Source: Streptomyces sp. M92
Lineage (GTDB): Bacteria; Actinomycetota; Actinomycetes; Streptomycetales; Streptomycetaceae
Assembly (NCBI RefSeq): GCF_028473745.1
Contig: NZ_CP101137.1
Coordinates: 2,852,001-2,916,000 of the forward strand
Reading direction: 5' to 3'
Length of the DNA stretch: 64,000 bases
Shown: positions 1 through 8,630 of the stretch, in pieces
How the letters are laid out: every line of letters begins with the position of its first letter
Position numbering within the stretch: the first letter of the stretch is position 1
Program-made: the position numbers and the translations under genes
Notes under the pieces: generated by a model
Databases searched by the model: none
Seen by the model: the letters and a program-made list of their open reading frames with translations, nothing else
Told to the model about the DNA's origin: nothing

Positions 1-285
1 TGGGGTCTGGCCGCCGCCGAGGCGCTGCTCGACGGTCCCCGCGAAGTGGCCGTCGTGGGGCCGGAGCCGGGCGACGCCGCCACCCGGGGGCTGCACCGTA
101 CGGCGCTCCTCGGCACGGCGCCCGGTGCGGTGGTCGCCTTCGGTGTCGAGGGGAGCGACGAGTTCCCCCTGCTCGCCGGCCGACCGCTGGTGGGCGGGGC
201 GCCGGCGGCGTACGTCTGCCGGAACTTCACCTGTGACGCGCCGACCACCGATCCGGAACGGCTGCGTGCCCGCCTGAACAGCTGA
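1..285 (+). CDS. C-terminal end of a YyaL/DUF255-type thioredoxin-domain protein (partial)
   Basis: Reading frame 1 is open from the first base to a TGA at 283-285, so this is the 3' end of a gene that starts upstream. The last ~60 residues contain LLAGRPLVGGAPAAYVC followed by a short tail ending in LNS, which I recognise as the C-terminus of the DUF255/YyaL family. Those proteins have an N-terminal thioredoxin-like domain and an alpha/alpha-barrel. The N-terminal domains are outside the window, so the call rests on the tail alone. The 207 bases after it hold no convincing gene. They contain an isolated AAGGAG near 293 with no usable downstream frame, and presumably the promoter of the next operon. 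Confidence 0.6.
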   Translation, partial: WGLAAAEALLDGPREVAVVGPEPGDAATRGLHRTALLGTAPGAVVAFGVEGSDEFPLLAGRPLVGGAPAAYVCRNFTCDAPTTDPERLRARLNS

Positions 286-492
286 AACGACATAAGGAGA
301 AAGAACGGGAACGAGACCGGTGGGTGAAATGTTCAGACCCGGTCCGCGTTGTGAGGAAACACGCTCTTCACCCAACCACCTTATGTGTTTCACGGATTAC
401 CCCTAACCTCTTCACCGTGTCGCGGCTGAGCGGTCGCCCGGGTTCGGGCGCGCCGCCGCGGCAGGGGGAGTTCAAGGATCTGGGGGGATCTT

Positions 493-1755
493 TTGCTGAC
501 GTCCGTGTTCATCGCTGCCGTTTCACTGGCGCTCTTCTGGATGGCGGCGTTCACGCTGTGGTGGCAGATGCACGCCTGGCGTACGCCGGAGGTTCTCGCC
601 TCCACCCGGTTCAGCCCGCCGGACGGGGACGAGCACGTGTCGTTCTCGCTGCTCGTGCCCGCGCGGCACGAGCAGGCGGTGCTGGACCACACCATCCAGC
701 GGCTGCTGACCTCGTCCCACACCGACTTCGAGATCATCGTGATCGTCGGGCACGACGATCCGGAGACCACCGCCGTCGCCGAGCGGGCCGCCGACCGTGA
801 CCCGCGCGTGCGGGTCGTCGTCGACACCCACGAGAAGAAGAACAAGCCGAAGGCCATGAACACGGCGCTGCCGCACTGCCGCGGCGACGTCGTCGGAGTC
901 TTCGACGCGGAGGACCAGGTCCACCCGGAGCTGCTCGCCCACGTCGACCACGCCTTCCGCACCACCGGCGCCGACGTCGTGCAGGGCGGCGTCCAGCTGA
1001 TCAACTTCCACTCCAGCTGGTACAGCCTGCGCAACTGCCTGGAGTACTTCTTCTGGTTCCGCTCGCGGCTGCACCTGCACGCGCAGAAGGGGTTCATCCC
1101 GCTCGGCGGCAACACCGTCTTCGTCCGCACGGACGTGCTGCGGGCGGCCGACGGCTGGGACCCCGAGTGCCTGGCCGAGGACTGCGACCTCGGCGTCCGG
1201 CTCTCCAGCACCGGCAAGAAGGTCGTCGTCGCCTACGACTCCGACATGGTCACCCGTGAGGAGACCCCGGGTTCGCTGGTCTCCCTGCTGAAGCAGCGCA
1301 CCCGCTGGAACCAGGGCTTCCTCCAGGTGTACCGGAAGAAGGACTGGAAGCAGCTCCCCACCTTCACCCAGCGGCTGCTGGCCCGCTACACCCTGATGAC
1401 GCCGTTCTTCCAGGCGTTCAGCGGCGTGATCATCCCGCTCAACGTGGCCGTCGCGCTGCTGCTGGACGTGCCCGTCGGCATCGCCTTCGTGACCTTCCTG
1501 CCGGCCGTGACCGCCCTGGTCACCTTCGTCTTCGAGGTCGTCGGCCTGCACGACTTCGGCAAGCAGTACGGCCTGCGCGTCCGCTTCACGCACTACGTGA
1601 AGCTGATCGTCGGCGGCCCCTTCTACCAGGTCCTCCTCGCCGGGGCCGCCGTCCGCGCCGTGTGGCGCGAGCAGCGCGGCCGCACCGACTGGGAGTTGAC
1701 CAGCCATGTCGGCGCCCATCTCGCGCCGGTGGACCGAGAGGACGTTCCCGCGTGA
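493..1755 (+). CDS. Membrane family 2 glycosyltransferase (processive type)
   Basis: A 420-aa protein read from a TTG start preceded by a GGGGGG ribosome site at 482-487. Residues 1-25 form a membrane anchor. The catalytic GT2 domain follows, with LLVPARHE at 53-60, the DAED nucleotide-sugar motif at 138-141, the acceptor-base motif AED around 228-230, and QRTRW at 268-272. That last motif is the Q(Q/R)xRW signature of processive synthases of the cellulose, hyaluronan and chitin type. Three or four membrane helices follow (about 295-390). At 420 aa it is much shorter than CslA-type cellulose synthases. It probably polymerises a sugar at the membrane inner face. The stop overlaps the next gene's start (GTGA), so it is the first gene of a four-gene coupled operon. 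Product sugar unknown. Confidence 0.88.
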   Translation: MLTSVFIAAVSLALFWMAAFTLWWQMHAWRTPEVLASTRFSPPDGDEHVSFSLLVPARHEQAVLDHTIQRLLTSSHTDFEIIVIVGHDDPETTAVAERAADRDPRVRVVVDTHEKKNKPKAMNTALPHCRGDVVGVFDAEDQVHPELLAHVDHAFRTTGADVVQGGVQLINFHSSWYSLRNCLEYFFWFRSRLHLHAQKGFIPLGGNTVFVRTDVLRAADGWDPECLAEDCDLGVRLSSTGKKVVVAYDSDMVTREETPGSLVSLLKQRTRWNQGFLQVYRKKDWKQLPTFTQRLLARYTLMTPFFQAFSGVIIPLNVAVALLLDVPVGIAFVTFLPAVTALVTFVFEVVGLHDFGKQYGLRVRFTHYVKLIVGGPFYQVLLAGAAVRAVWREQRGRTDWELTSHVGAHLAPVDREDVPA

Positions 1756-3401
1756 CCTCCACCCTTCCCGCGGCGACCGGCACCCAGGTCCCCGCGCAGC
1801 GCCGGCCTGCCCACGACACCGACCCGCCCGCCCGGCGGGCGGCACCACCGGGCCGGCTGCGCTCCTCGCGCTCCGACCTCCTGCTCTGCGGCGCGCTCCT
1901 GGCCGCGATCATGCTCGTGCAGGGCTGGAACATCTCCGCCTACCCCACCCTCAGCGACGACGAGGGCACCTACCTCGCCCAGGCCTGGGCCGTCCAGCAG
2001 GGCGAGGGCCTGGCCCACTACACCTACTGGTACGACCATCCGCCGCTCGGCTGGATCCAGATAGCCGTGCTGACCTGGATACCCGCGCTGCTCAGCCCGG
2101 AGTCGATGACCGTCGGCACCATGCGCGGCGTCATGCTGCTGATCAGCGCCGTCTCCGCGGTCCTCGTCTACGTCATCGCCCGCCGCATGTCCCTGCCCCG
2201 CTGGGCGGCCGGGCTGGCCATGGCCCTTTTCGGCCTCTCCCCGCTGTCCGTGGTCCTCCAGCGGGAGATCTTCCTCGACAACCTCGCGGTGATGTGGACG
2301 CTGCTGGCCTTCGCGCTGGCCGCCTCCCCGAGCAAGCACCTGTGGCACCACTTCGGCGCGGGCGTCGCCGCCGCCACGGCCGTGCTCACCAAGGAGACGA
2401 TGCTCGTCGTCCTGCCCGCCCTCTTCGTCACCGCCTGGCGCCACAGCCACCAGGACACCCGCAAGTTCGCGCTGACCGGAGCCGTCACGGCCTGCGCGCT
2501 CATCGGGTTCTCGTACCCGCTGTTCGCCCTGCTCAAGGGCGAGCTGCTGCCGGGCAGCGGGCACGTGTCCCTGTGGGAGGGCATCGAGTACCAGCTCACC
2601 CGCCCAGGCTCCGGCTTCATCCTCGACGAGGGCTCCGGCTCGTGGGGCGTCCTCCAGTCCTGGCTGTACTACGACCGGGTCCTCCCGCTCGGCGGCCTCG
2701 CGGGCGCGCTGCTGCTGCTCGCCACCTGGCGCTGGTCGGTCACCGCCCGCGCCCTGGCCGGACCGGCCCTGACCGTCGCGATCCTCGCCGCCCTCGCCCT
2801 GCGCCCCACCGGCTACCTGCCCGCCATGTACGTCATCCAGGCCCTGCCCTTCCTCGCCCTGGTGCTGGCCGGCGGCGCCGCGAGCGTCGCCCACGCCGTC
2901 TTGCGCAGATGGCGCACTCAGGCCGAGAAACGGGGCGTCACCCTCGGCCGGTACGCCCTCGCCGCGGCCTTGGTGCTCGCGGCCGGCGCCTACGTCGTAC
3001 CCCGCTGGTACGACGGCGACCGCACCGCCGTCACCGCCGACGCCAACGCGCCCTACGAGGCCGCCGCCGACTGGATGGCGACCGAGGTGGAGAACCCGGA
3101 GGACACCCGGGTCCTCGTGGACGACGCGCTCTGGCTGGACCTCGTGCACGCCGGGTACGAACCCGGGCTCGGCGTCATCTGGTTCTACAAGGCGGACCTC
3201 GACCCGGCCGTCACCGAGACGATGCCGGGCGGCTGGCGGGACATCGATTACGTGGTCGCCTCCCCGACGGTGCGGCGCGACGCGGTCGACCTGCCCAACG
3301 TGAAGGCCGCCATGAACCACTCGGCTCCGGTCGCCGTCTTCGGCACCGGTGCGGACCGTATCGAGATCCGCCGCGTCCAGCCTGCCGGAGCCGCCCGATG
3401 A
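1752..3401 (+). CDS. GT39/ArnT-like membrane glycosyltransferase (PMT_2 superfamily)
   Basis: 549 aa from a GTG that overlaps the previous stop. An upstream in-frame start at 1662 would lie inside the GT2 gene and is unlikely. After a Pro/Arg-rich cytoplasmic tail and a first membrane helix (about 41-58) comes LSDDEGTYLAQAWA (residues 67-80). The acidic pair in the first extracytoplasmic loop is the catalytic signature of polyprenyl-phosphate-sugar transferases (GT39/GT83). YDHPPLGW follows, and then about ten hydrophobic helices. A soluble C-terminal domain of about 110 aa (from about residue 430) carries the final VRRDAVDLPNV region. Family members move a sugar from a lipid-phosphate donor to protein or glycan outside the membrane. 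The next gene encodes a DPM-synthase-like enzyme that could make that donor. Confidence 0.85.
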   Translation: MTSTLPAATGTQVPAQRRPAHDTDPPARRAAPPGRLRSSRSDLLLCGALLAAIMLVQGWNISAYPTLSDDEGTYLAQAWAVQQGEGLAHYTYWYDHPPLGWIQIAVLTWIPALLSPESMTVGTMRGVMLLISAVSAVLVYVIARRMSLPRWAAGLAMALFGLSPLSVVLQREIFLDNLAVMWTLLAFALAASPSKHLWHHFGAGVAAATAVLTKETMLVVLPALFVTAWRHSHQDTRKFALTGAVTACALIGFSYPLFALLKGELLPGSGHVSLWEGIEYQLTRPGSGFILDEGSGSWGVLQSWLYYDRVLPLGGLAGALLLLATWRWSVTARALAGPALTVAILAALALRPTGYLPAMYVIQALPFLALVLAGGAASVAHAVLRRWRTQAEKRGVTLGRYALAAALVLAAGAYVVPRWYDGDRTAVTADANAPYEAAADWMATEVENPEDTRVLVDDALWLDLVHAGYEPGLGVIWFYKADLDPAVTETMPGGWRDIDYVVASPTVRRDAVDLPNVKAAMNHSAPVAVFGTGADRIEIRRVQPAGAAR

Positions 3402-4591
3402 GCCACGAGTCCACCGTCCCCGGCGAGCTGGGGAACCCGGCCGTCGACGCCTCGGAGGTGCCCGAGCCGGGCGCCGTCACCATCGTCGTACCGACCTTCA
3501 ACGAGTCCGGCAACGTACGGCGGCTGCTGGGCCTGATCACCGAGTCGGTGCCCGCTCGGCTGCCCTGCGAGGTCGTCTTCGTGGACGACTCCACCGACGA
3601 CACCCCGGACGTGATCCGCGCGGCGGCCCCCGACTGCCCCTTCCCGGTCACCGTCCTGCACCGCGACGAACCCTCCGGCGGGCTCGGCGGCGCCGTCGTC
3701 GAGGGCATGCGGGCGGCCGGGTCGGACTGGATCGTCGTCATGGACGGCGACTGCCAGCACCCGCCGTCCCTGGTCCCGGAGCTGGTCGCCACCGGGGAGC
3801 GGGCGAACGCCGGGCTCGTCGTCGCCTCCCGCTACGTCAAGGGCGGCAGCCGCGCCGGACTCGCGGGCGGCTACCGGATCGCCGTCTCGCGCGCGGCGAC
3901 CTGGCTGACCAAGGCGCTCTTCCCGCGCCGCCTGCGCGGCATCAGCGACCCGATGAGCGGCTTCTTCGCCATCCGCCGCAGCGAGGTCACCGCCGACGTG
4001 CTCAAGCCGCTCGGCTACAAGATCCTCCTCGAACTGGCCGTCCGCAGCCGTCCGCAGACCGTCACGGAGGTGCCGTTCGTCTTCGAGGAGCGCTTCGCGG
4101 GCGAGTCCAAGTCCACGGCGCGGGAGGGCGTGCGCTTCCTGCGCCACCTGGCCGGACTGCGCACCGCCTCCCCGCTGGCCCGCATGGTGGCCTTCGGGCT
4201 GATCGGGCTGAGCGGCTTCATACCGAACCTGGCCGCCCTGTGGGCGTTCACCGAGGCGGGCGTGCACTACCTGCCTGCCGAGATCGCCGCCAACCAGTTC
4301 GGCGTGGCCTGGAACTTCCTGCTCCTGGAGCGGCTGCTCTTCCGCGACCGGCGCCGGCACCGGCACTGGGCCGACCGCACCGCGCGGTTCGCGCTGATCG
4401 CCAACGCCGACCTGGTGCTGCGCATCCCGCTCATCGCCCTGCTCGTCGGCCAGTTCGGGCTGGCGGTGCTGCCGGCCACCGCGCTGGCCCTCGTCATCAC
4501 CTTCGTCCTGCGTTTCGCCGGGACCGAAGCGCTCGTGTACCTGCCGCGCCGACGCCGTACGGCCGCCCGCACAGCAAGGAGTGACGCATGA
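3398..4591 (+). CDS. Polyprenyl-phosphate glycosyltransferase (DPM-synthase-like GT2) fused to a GtrA domain
   Basis: 397 aa, starting at an ATG that overlaps the previous stop (ATGA). Residues 26-250 are a GT2 fold: IVVPTFNESGNV (29-40), VFVDDSTDDTPD, and MDGDCQHPP with the DGD metal site at 116-118. SDPMSGFFAIRR is typical of dolichol-phosphate mannose synthases. Residues ~265-390 form four membrane helices of the GtrA type (ARMVAFGLIGLSGFIPNL and FLLLERLLFRDRR). GtrA domains are thought to help flip the lipid-linked sugar. The likely product is a polyprenyl-phosphate sugar used by the neighbouring GT39-like transferase. Coupled to both neighbours by 4-base overlaps. Confidence 0.9.
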   Translation: MSHESTVPGELGNPAVDASEVPEPGAVTIVVPTFNESGNVRRLLGLITESVPARLPCEVVFVDDSTDDTPDVIRAAAPDCPFPVTVLHRDEPSGGLGGAVVEGMRAAGSDWIVVMDGDCQHPPSLVPELVATGERANAGLVVASRYVKGGSRAGLAGGYRIAVSRAATWLTKALFPRRLRGISDPMSGFFAIRRSEVTADVLKPLGYKILLELAVRSRPQTVTEVPFVFEERFAGESKSTAREGVRFLRHLAGLRTASPLARMVAFGLIGLSGFIPNLAALWAFTEAGVHYLPAEIAANQFGVAWNFLLLERLLFRDRRRHRHWADRTARFALIANADLVLRIPLIALLVGQFGLAVLPATALALVITFVLRFAGTEALVYLPRRRRTAARTARSDA

Positions 4592-7026
4592 GAAGCAGAC
4601 CGCGAAGATTCGCGCGCCGGACCCCTGGACGCCGGACCTCCGCCCTCCTGGCGGTGTCCGCCCTCACCGGCGGCCTCCTCCTGACCGCGCCGCAGTCCGC
4701 CTCCGCCGCCAACCTGATCACCAACCCCGGCTTCGAGACCGCGGGCACCGGCGACATGCCGTACTGCTGGGAGAAGTCCGGCTGGGGCGACAACGACTTC
4801 ACCTTCGAGACGGTCGCCGACGCCCACTCCGGCACCAAGGCGATGAAGGTCGGGCTGACCCGCCGGACCGACGGCGACCGCAAGGCGCTGATCACCGAGT
4901 CCGCCGAGTGCGCGCCGGTGGTGACGGAGGGCAAGCAGTACGACCTGTCCCTCTGGTACAAGTCGACGACCCCGGACGCCTCCCTCACCCTCTTCCGGCA
5001 CGACACCACCGCGGGCTGGCAGTACTGGACCGACCTCAAGACCCTGGACATGGCGGCCGGCTGGACGCAGACGGGCGTCCGCACCCCCGAGGTCCCGGCC
5101 GGCACCGACCGCATCAGCTGGGGCGTCTCCGTCTACGGCACCGGCTCGGTGACCACCGACGACTACACGATGGAGCAGGTCGCCGACCCGGTCCCGGACC
5201 CGGAGTGCGCGGCCACCGCCGAGGAGTGCGCCAACGGACGCTGGGACGTGCTGCCCACCGAGAACCCGGTCCGCTCCATGCACTCCGTCGTCCTGCACAA
5301 CGGCAAGGTGCTGCTGATCGCGGGCTCCGGCAACGACCCGGAGATGTTCGAGGCGGGCACCTTCACCTCGGCGGTCTACGACCCGCGGACCGGCGACTAC
5401 AAGACCATCCCGACGCCGAAGGACATGTTCTGCGCCGGGCACGTCCAGCTCAAGGACGGCCGCGTCCTCGTGATGAGCGGCAACGCCGGTTACCCGTCGG
5501 CGGACGGCACGATCGGCTACCAGGGCTACAAGGACTCGTACGTCTTCGACCCGGAGACCGAGACCTACACCAAGACCAACGACATGAACGACGGCCACTG
5601 GTACCCGTCGGCGACCATCCTCGGCAACGGCGACGTGATCTCCTTCGGCGGCCTGCGCGAGGACTCCACCGGTTCGGTGACGGCGGAGCTGTGGTCGGAC
5701 GAGCAGCAGAAGTGGCTGCCGACCTGGCAGGTCAACCAGACCTGGTCGTACTGGGGCCTGTACCCGTCGATGATCCTCATGCAGGACGGCCGCCTCTTCT
5801 ACTCCGGCAGCCACGTCTTCGGCAACAACATCCCCGGCACCGGCTCGGCGATCTACGACTACGAGGCCAACACCATCACCGAGGTCCCCGGCCTCCAGCG
5901 CAAGGACGAGCGGGACCAGTCGATGAGCGTGCTGCTGCCCCCGGCGCAGGACCAGAAGGTGCTGACCATCGGCGGCGGCAACATCGACTCCAACCCGGAC
6001 GCCAACCGCCTCACCGACATCATCGACCTCAAGCAGCCCGACCCCGCGTACGTCGCCGGCCCGCCGCTCCCGCAGGGCACCGTCGACCTCGGCAACGGTC
6101 CCGTCCCGCAGACCGGTGACCAGGGCAAGATGTACGTCTCCGCGGTGCTGCTGCCCGACGGCAAGGTCCTGGAGACCGGCGGCGCCCTGCACAACCGGGC
6201 CAACCCGGTGTACGAGACGTCGATCTTCGACCCGGCGACCGAGACCTTCGACCCGGTGGCCGTCGACCCGGAGGCCCGCGGCTACCACTCCTCGGCGTTC
6301 CTCCTCCCCGACGGCCGCGTGATGACCACCGGTGACAACCCGGGCAACGGCTCCTGGAACCACGACGTGTCGATCTACACCCCGCCCTACCTGCTCAAGG
6401 GCGAGCGTCCGACGATCACCTCGGTCATCGACACCGAGTGGAACTACGGCGACACCCAGCGGATCACCGTCGACCGGCCGATCGCCAAGGCCGAGCTGAT
6501 CCGCCCCGCCGCCGTCACCCACTCCTCCGACCCGAACCAGCGCTTCGTCGACCTGCCGCTGTCCGTCGACGGCGACAACGTCGACCTCAACGTCACGAGC
6601 AACCCCAACCTGGCCCCGCCCGGCTGGTACATGCTCTTCGCGGTCGACGCGGCCGGCGTGCCCTCGGTGGCCGAGTGGGTGCACCTCGACGGTCCGCAGG
6701 CGCTCAGCACCAAGGACGCCTCCGCCCACGTCCACTCCTTCGCCGACGCCCCGAAGGGCAAGGTGACCGAGGCGGGCAAGAAGCGGTCCTCGCAGCCGGT
6801 CAGCCCCTCCGTCTCCGGCTGCGACCGGCACTACGGCTCCGCCAACGTGTGCGTGCCGACCGCCTTCCCCGAGGAGGTGAAGGCGACCACGGCCGACCGC
6901 TGCACCTGGCTGAAGGAGCACGACTACGGCCCCCTGAAGGTCAACGGCAAGGACGACCCGCTGAAGCTGGACCGCGACCGCGACGGCGTGGCCTGCGGAA
7001 AGGGCGACGTGCGCGGCAAGCGCTAG
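4588..7026 (+). CDS. Secreted galactose-oxidase/glyoxal-oxidase-like radical copper oxidase with C-terminal excalibur-like domain
   Basis: 812 aa; ATG overlaps the preceding stop and has AAGGA upstream. Order: signal peptide (about 1-40, ending SASA), CBM/CenC-like beta-sandwich (41-200, NLITNPGFE), kelch propeller (220-600), galactose-oxidase E-set domain (about 602-700), low-complexity linker, and a Cys-containing tail (744-812) ending DRDRDGVACG, which resembles the Ca-binding excalibur motif. The radical-copper ligands can be placed by motif: Cys282 (FCAGH) and Tyr339 (GHWYPS) for the thioether cofactor, Tyr566-His567 (GYHSS), and His645 (VTHSSDPNQR). The axial set of this family is therefore intact, suggesting an active H2O2-producing alcohol/aldehyde oxidase at the cell surface. 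It is coupled to three glycan-synthesis genes, so it may oxidise their product, as GlxA does beside CslA. It is longer than GlxA and the operon differs. Confidence 0.85.
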   Translation: MRSRPRRFARRTPGRRTSALLAVSALTGGLLLTAPQSASAANLITNPGFETAGTGDMPYCWEKSGWGDNDFTFETVADAHSGTKAMKVGLTRRTDGDRKALITESAECAPVVTEGKQYDLSLWYKSTTPDASLTLFRHDTTAGWQYWTDLKTLDMAAGWTQTGVRTPEVPAGTDRISWGVSVYGTGSVTTDDYTMEQVADPVPDPECAATAEECANGRWDVLPTENPVRSMHSVVLHNGKVLLIAGSGNDPEMFEAGTFTSAVYDPRTGDYKTIPTPKDMFCAGHVQLKDGRVLVMSGNAGYPSADGTIGYQGYKDSYVFDPETETYTKTNDMNDGHWYPSATILGNGDVISFGGLREDSTGSVTAELWSDEQQKWLPTWQVNQTWSYWGLYPSMILMQDGRLFYSGSHVFGNNIPGTGSAIYDYEANTITEVPGLQRKDERDQSMSVLLPPAQDQKVLTIGGGNIDSNPDANRLTDIIDLKQPDPAYVAGPPLPQGTVDLGNGPVPQTGDQGKMYVSAVLLPDGKVLETGGALHNRANPVYETSIFDPATETFDPVAVDPEARGYHSSAFLLPDGRVMTTGDNPGNGSWNHDVSIYTPPYLLKGERPTITSVIDTEWNYGDTQRITVDRPIAKAELIRPAAVTHSSDPNQRFVDLPLSVDGDNVDLNVTSNPNLAPPGWYMLFAVDAAGVPSVAEWVHLDGPQALSTKDASAHVHSFADAPKGKVTEAGKKRSSQPVSPSVSGCDRHYGSANVCVPTAFPEEVKATTADRCTWLKEHDYGPLKVNGKDDPLKLDRDRDGVACGKGDVRGKR

Positions 7027-7754
7027 GGCTCGCGCCGCGATTCGGTGAGGGCGCGCTCCACGATGGCCTCCAGCTGCTCGTGGTGCGCGCCCTTCCAGTA
7101 CGCCCGCCCGCACTCCCGGCACTGCGCGAACACGTCGTACGACCGCTGGGTGCCGCCCTTGAGCTGGTCGGCCACCTCGTCCTTGGTCGCCTTCCTCAGC
7201 AGTCCGTTGCAGGCGGTGCACCGCGTCCACGGGCGCAGCTCGGGCCGGAACCGGTCCAGCACCTCGCGGAGCTGGTCCTCGGGCCGGGTGCTGTAGACAT
7301 AACCGCCGGCCCACAGCTCGCGGCGGCGCAACAGGCCCCGGTCGCGGCTGAGCATGACCCGTTTCTCGGCCGCCGACAGCGCGGCGAGCGCCGGGTCGCC
7401 GAGGTCGGTGGACTCGTAGGACGTGTCCACGCCGAGCAGTCGCAGCCGACGGGCGAGGGTGCCCAGGTGCACGTCGAGCAGGAAACGCAGGGGAGCGCCC
7501 GGCACCCGCTGCGGGCGCTCGACGGCACGGACGCTCACCGACTCGCCGCCGGCCGGCACGTGTCCGGGGGCCACCTCACGGCCGTCGACGAGGAGCGTGC
7601 CGACCTCGGTCAGCGGGACGCCGAGGGACTCGACGACGTGGCCGAGGGTGGAGACGCCGTCGGTGGCGGCGCGGGTGGCGCCGGTGGGGCGGGCCCGCGG
7701 GACGAACAGGTGCAGTTCGGGAGCGAATTCGACGTGGATCTCGGGTCCGTTCAC
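7023..7754 (-). CDS. Mut7-C RNase-domain protein with N-terminal ubiquitin-like (Ub-Mut7C) domain
   Basis: 243 aa from a GTG start. Residues 1-85 form a MoaD/ubiquitin-like fold typical of Ub-Mut7C (VEFAPELHLFVP, then LLVDGREV). Residues ~88-235 are the Mut7-C domain: RFLLDVHLGTLARRLRLLGVDT, MLSRDRGLLRRR with the PIN-like acidic residue, and a zinc ribbon formed by CTAC and CREC. The family is predicted to cleave RNA; its physiological role is poorly known. The gene is convergent with the oxidase gene and their ends overlap by 4 bases. Confidence 0.88.
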   Translation of the reverse strand: MNGPEIHVEFAPELHLFVPRARPTGATRAATDGVSTLGHVVESLGVPLTEVGTLLVDGREVAPGHVPAGGESVSVRAVERPQRVPGAPLRFLLDVHLGTLARRLRLLGVDTSYESTDLGDPALAALSAAEKRVMLSRDRGLLRRRELWAGGYVYSTRPEDQLREVLDRFRPELRPWTRCTACNGLLRKATKDEVADQLKGGTQRSYDVFAQCRECGRAYWKGAHHEQLEAIVERALTESRREP

Positions 7755-7824
7755 CCGGTCAGGATGCCACGGGGCGTGGGGCTCGGGCCTGGAGGTTTCC
7801 GTACGTGGGGGTGGAACGATTCGT

Positions 7825-8038
7825 TCAGTTCTTGCGGCAGGACCAGTTGGCGCTGAGGGTGATCGTTCCCTGGTTCGGGGCGTACGCTTCCTTGACCTCC
7901 GGGGGACGGGGGCCGTTCCCAGCAGAACGCGGTACTTGCCGGACTCGACGTAGTCATGCTCATGTTCCCGGCAGGCTCGTTGTCGAAGGACTCGACGGGG
8001 CCGTCGGGGGTCCAGCCGCGTGTCTGCATGCGATCCAC
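7825..8038 (-). pseudogene. Decayed C-terminal fragment of an unknown protein (frameshifted)
   Basis: Read on the minus strand, two overlapping frames give a continuous-looking protein only if a frameshift near 7905-7925 is allowed. The upstream piece reads TRGWTPDGPVESFDNEPAG, followed in another frame by HDYVESGKYRVLLGTA. After the shift it ends PEVKEAYAPNQGTITLS-ANWSCRKN with a stop at 7825-7827. No ribosome site or complete frame exists. I do not recognise the family; it looks like the tail of a small exported or regulatory protein. A real small gene in a single frame is possible but less likely. Confidence 0.3.
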
Positions 8039-8247
8039 GAGCCGCGCGGGATTCGCACCTTGTCCGCGAGTTCGATCGCCCGCCCGAAGTCGTCAGCCTC
8101 CGAGGCGATGGCTACCGCATGCACCACGGTGAACACACACCGGAACGTCTCCGCCAGGCACTCGTAGGCCAGCCGCTGCCCTTCCCCGGTACTGGTGTGC
8201 ACCGCCTGCACCGACTCGTCGATCAGCACAGGCAGGTCGCGCGCCAT
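7960..8247 (-). pseudogene. Fragment resembling the C-terminal region of an Xre/TPR transcriptional regulator
   Basis: The minus strand encodes about 65 residues (ARDLPVLIDESVQAV, then LAYECLAETFRCVFTVVHAVA and DDFGRAIELADKV). These resemble the TPR-like C-terminal region that follows the helix-turn-helix in many streptomycete Xre regulators. The HTH half is missing: similarity ends at about 8248, exactly where a plus-strand LuxR fragment begins. The frame downstream of 8050 degenerates. I read it as a truncated remnant. Confidence 0.35.
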
Positions 8248-8249
8248 GT

Positions 8250-8630
8250 CGTGCAGGGGCGAGCGGCTTCCTCGTCAAGGACATGGACATGGACCAGATC
8301 CTCACCGCGATCGAGGTCGTAGCCGCGGGCGACGCCCTCATCGCACCGAGCGTGACACGCCGCCTGATCGCGGAGTTCTCGGCCCGCCCCGATGCCACAC
8401 CGCCGCCCCCGCGACCGGTGGAGGGCATCACCGTCCGCGAACGGGAAGTGCTCACCCTCGTCGGTCGTGGACTGTCCAACGCGGAGATCGCCACGCGGCT
8501 GCACATCAGTGTGGCCACCGCCAAGGCCCATGTGAGCAGACTGCTGACAAAACTGGACGCGCGAGACCGGGTGCAGTTGGTCATCTTGGCGTATGAGCTG
8601 GGGCTGGTGACGCCGACGACGCGCGGTTAG
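8250..8630 (+). pseudogene. Truncated NarL/LuxR-type response regulator (C-terminal half only)
   Basis: The frame resembling a response regulator enters at about 8250 with RAGASGFLVKD, the end of a receiver domain including the conserved Lys. It continues through a linker (VVAAGDALIAPSVTRRLIAEF) and a complete LuxR HTH (VREREVLTLVGRGLSNAEIATRLHISVATAKAHVSRLL) to a TAG at 8628-8630. The first ~95 residues of the receiver, including the phospho-Asp, are absent, and an opposite-strand fragment abuts the break. An internal ATG at 8283 could in principle express a free 115-aa HTH protein, but no convincing ribosome site precedes it. There is no partner kinase gene nearby. Confidence 0.65.

Noticed and set aside
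324..800. 158-residue frame before the first glycosyltransferase
   Set aside because: No ribosome site, Arg/Ala shadow composition, overlaps the GT2 start region.
493..7026. CslA-GlxA cellulose-like locus
   Set aside because: The GT2 is too short and lacks the CslA layout, and two other glycosyltransferases plus a longer oxidase are present; only the GT-oxidase pairing is shared.
4267..7314. 1015-residue open frame on the minus strand
   Set aside because: It is the antisense of the GT/oxidase genes. Its composition (Gly/Val/Arg/Ala/His) is a shadow of high GC3, and it shows no motifs.
8283..8630. Functional stand-alone LuxR protein
   Set aside because: No ribosome site, and the frame continues upstream into the tail of a receiver domain, showing truncation.
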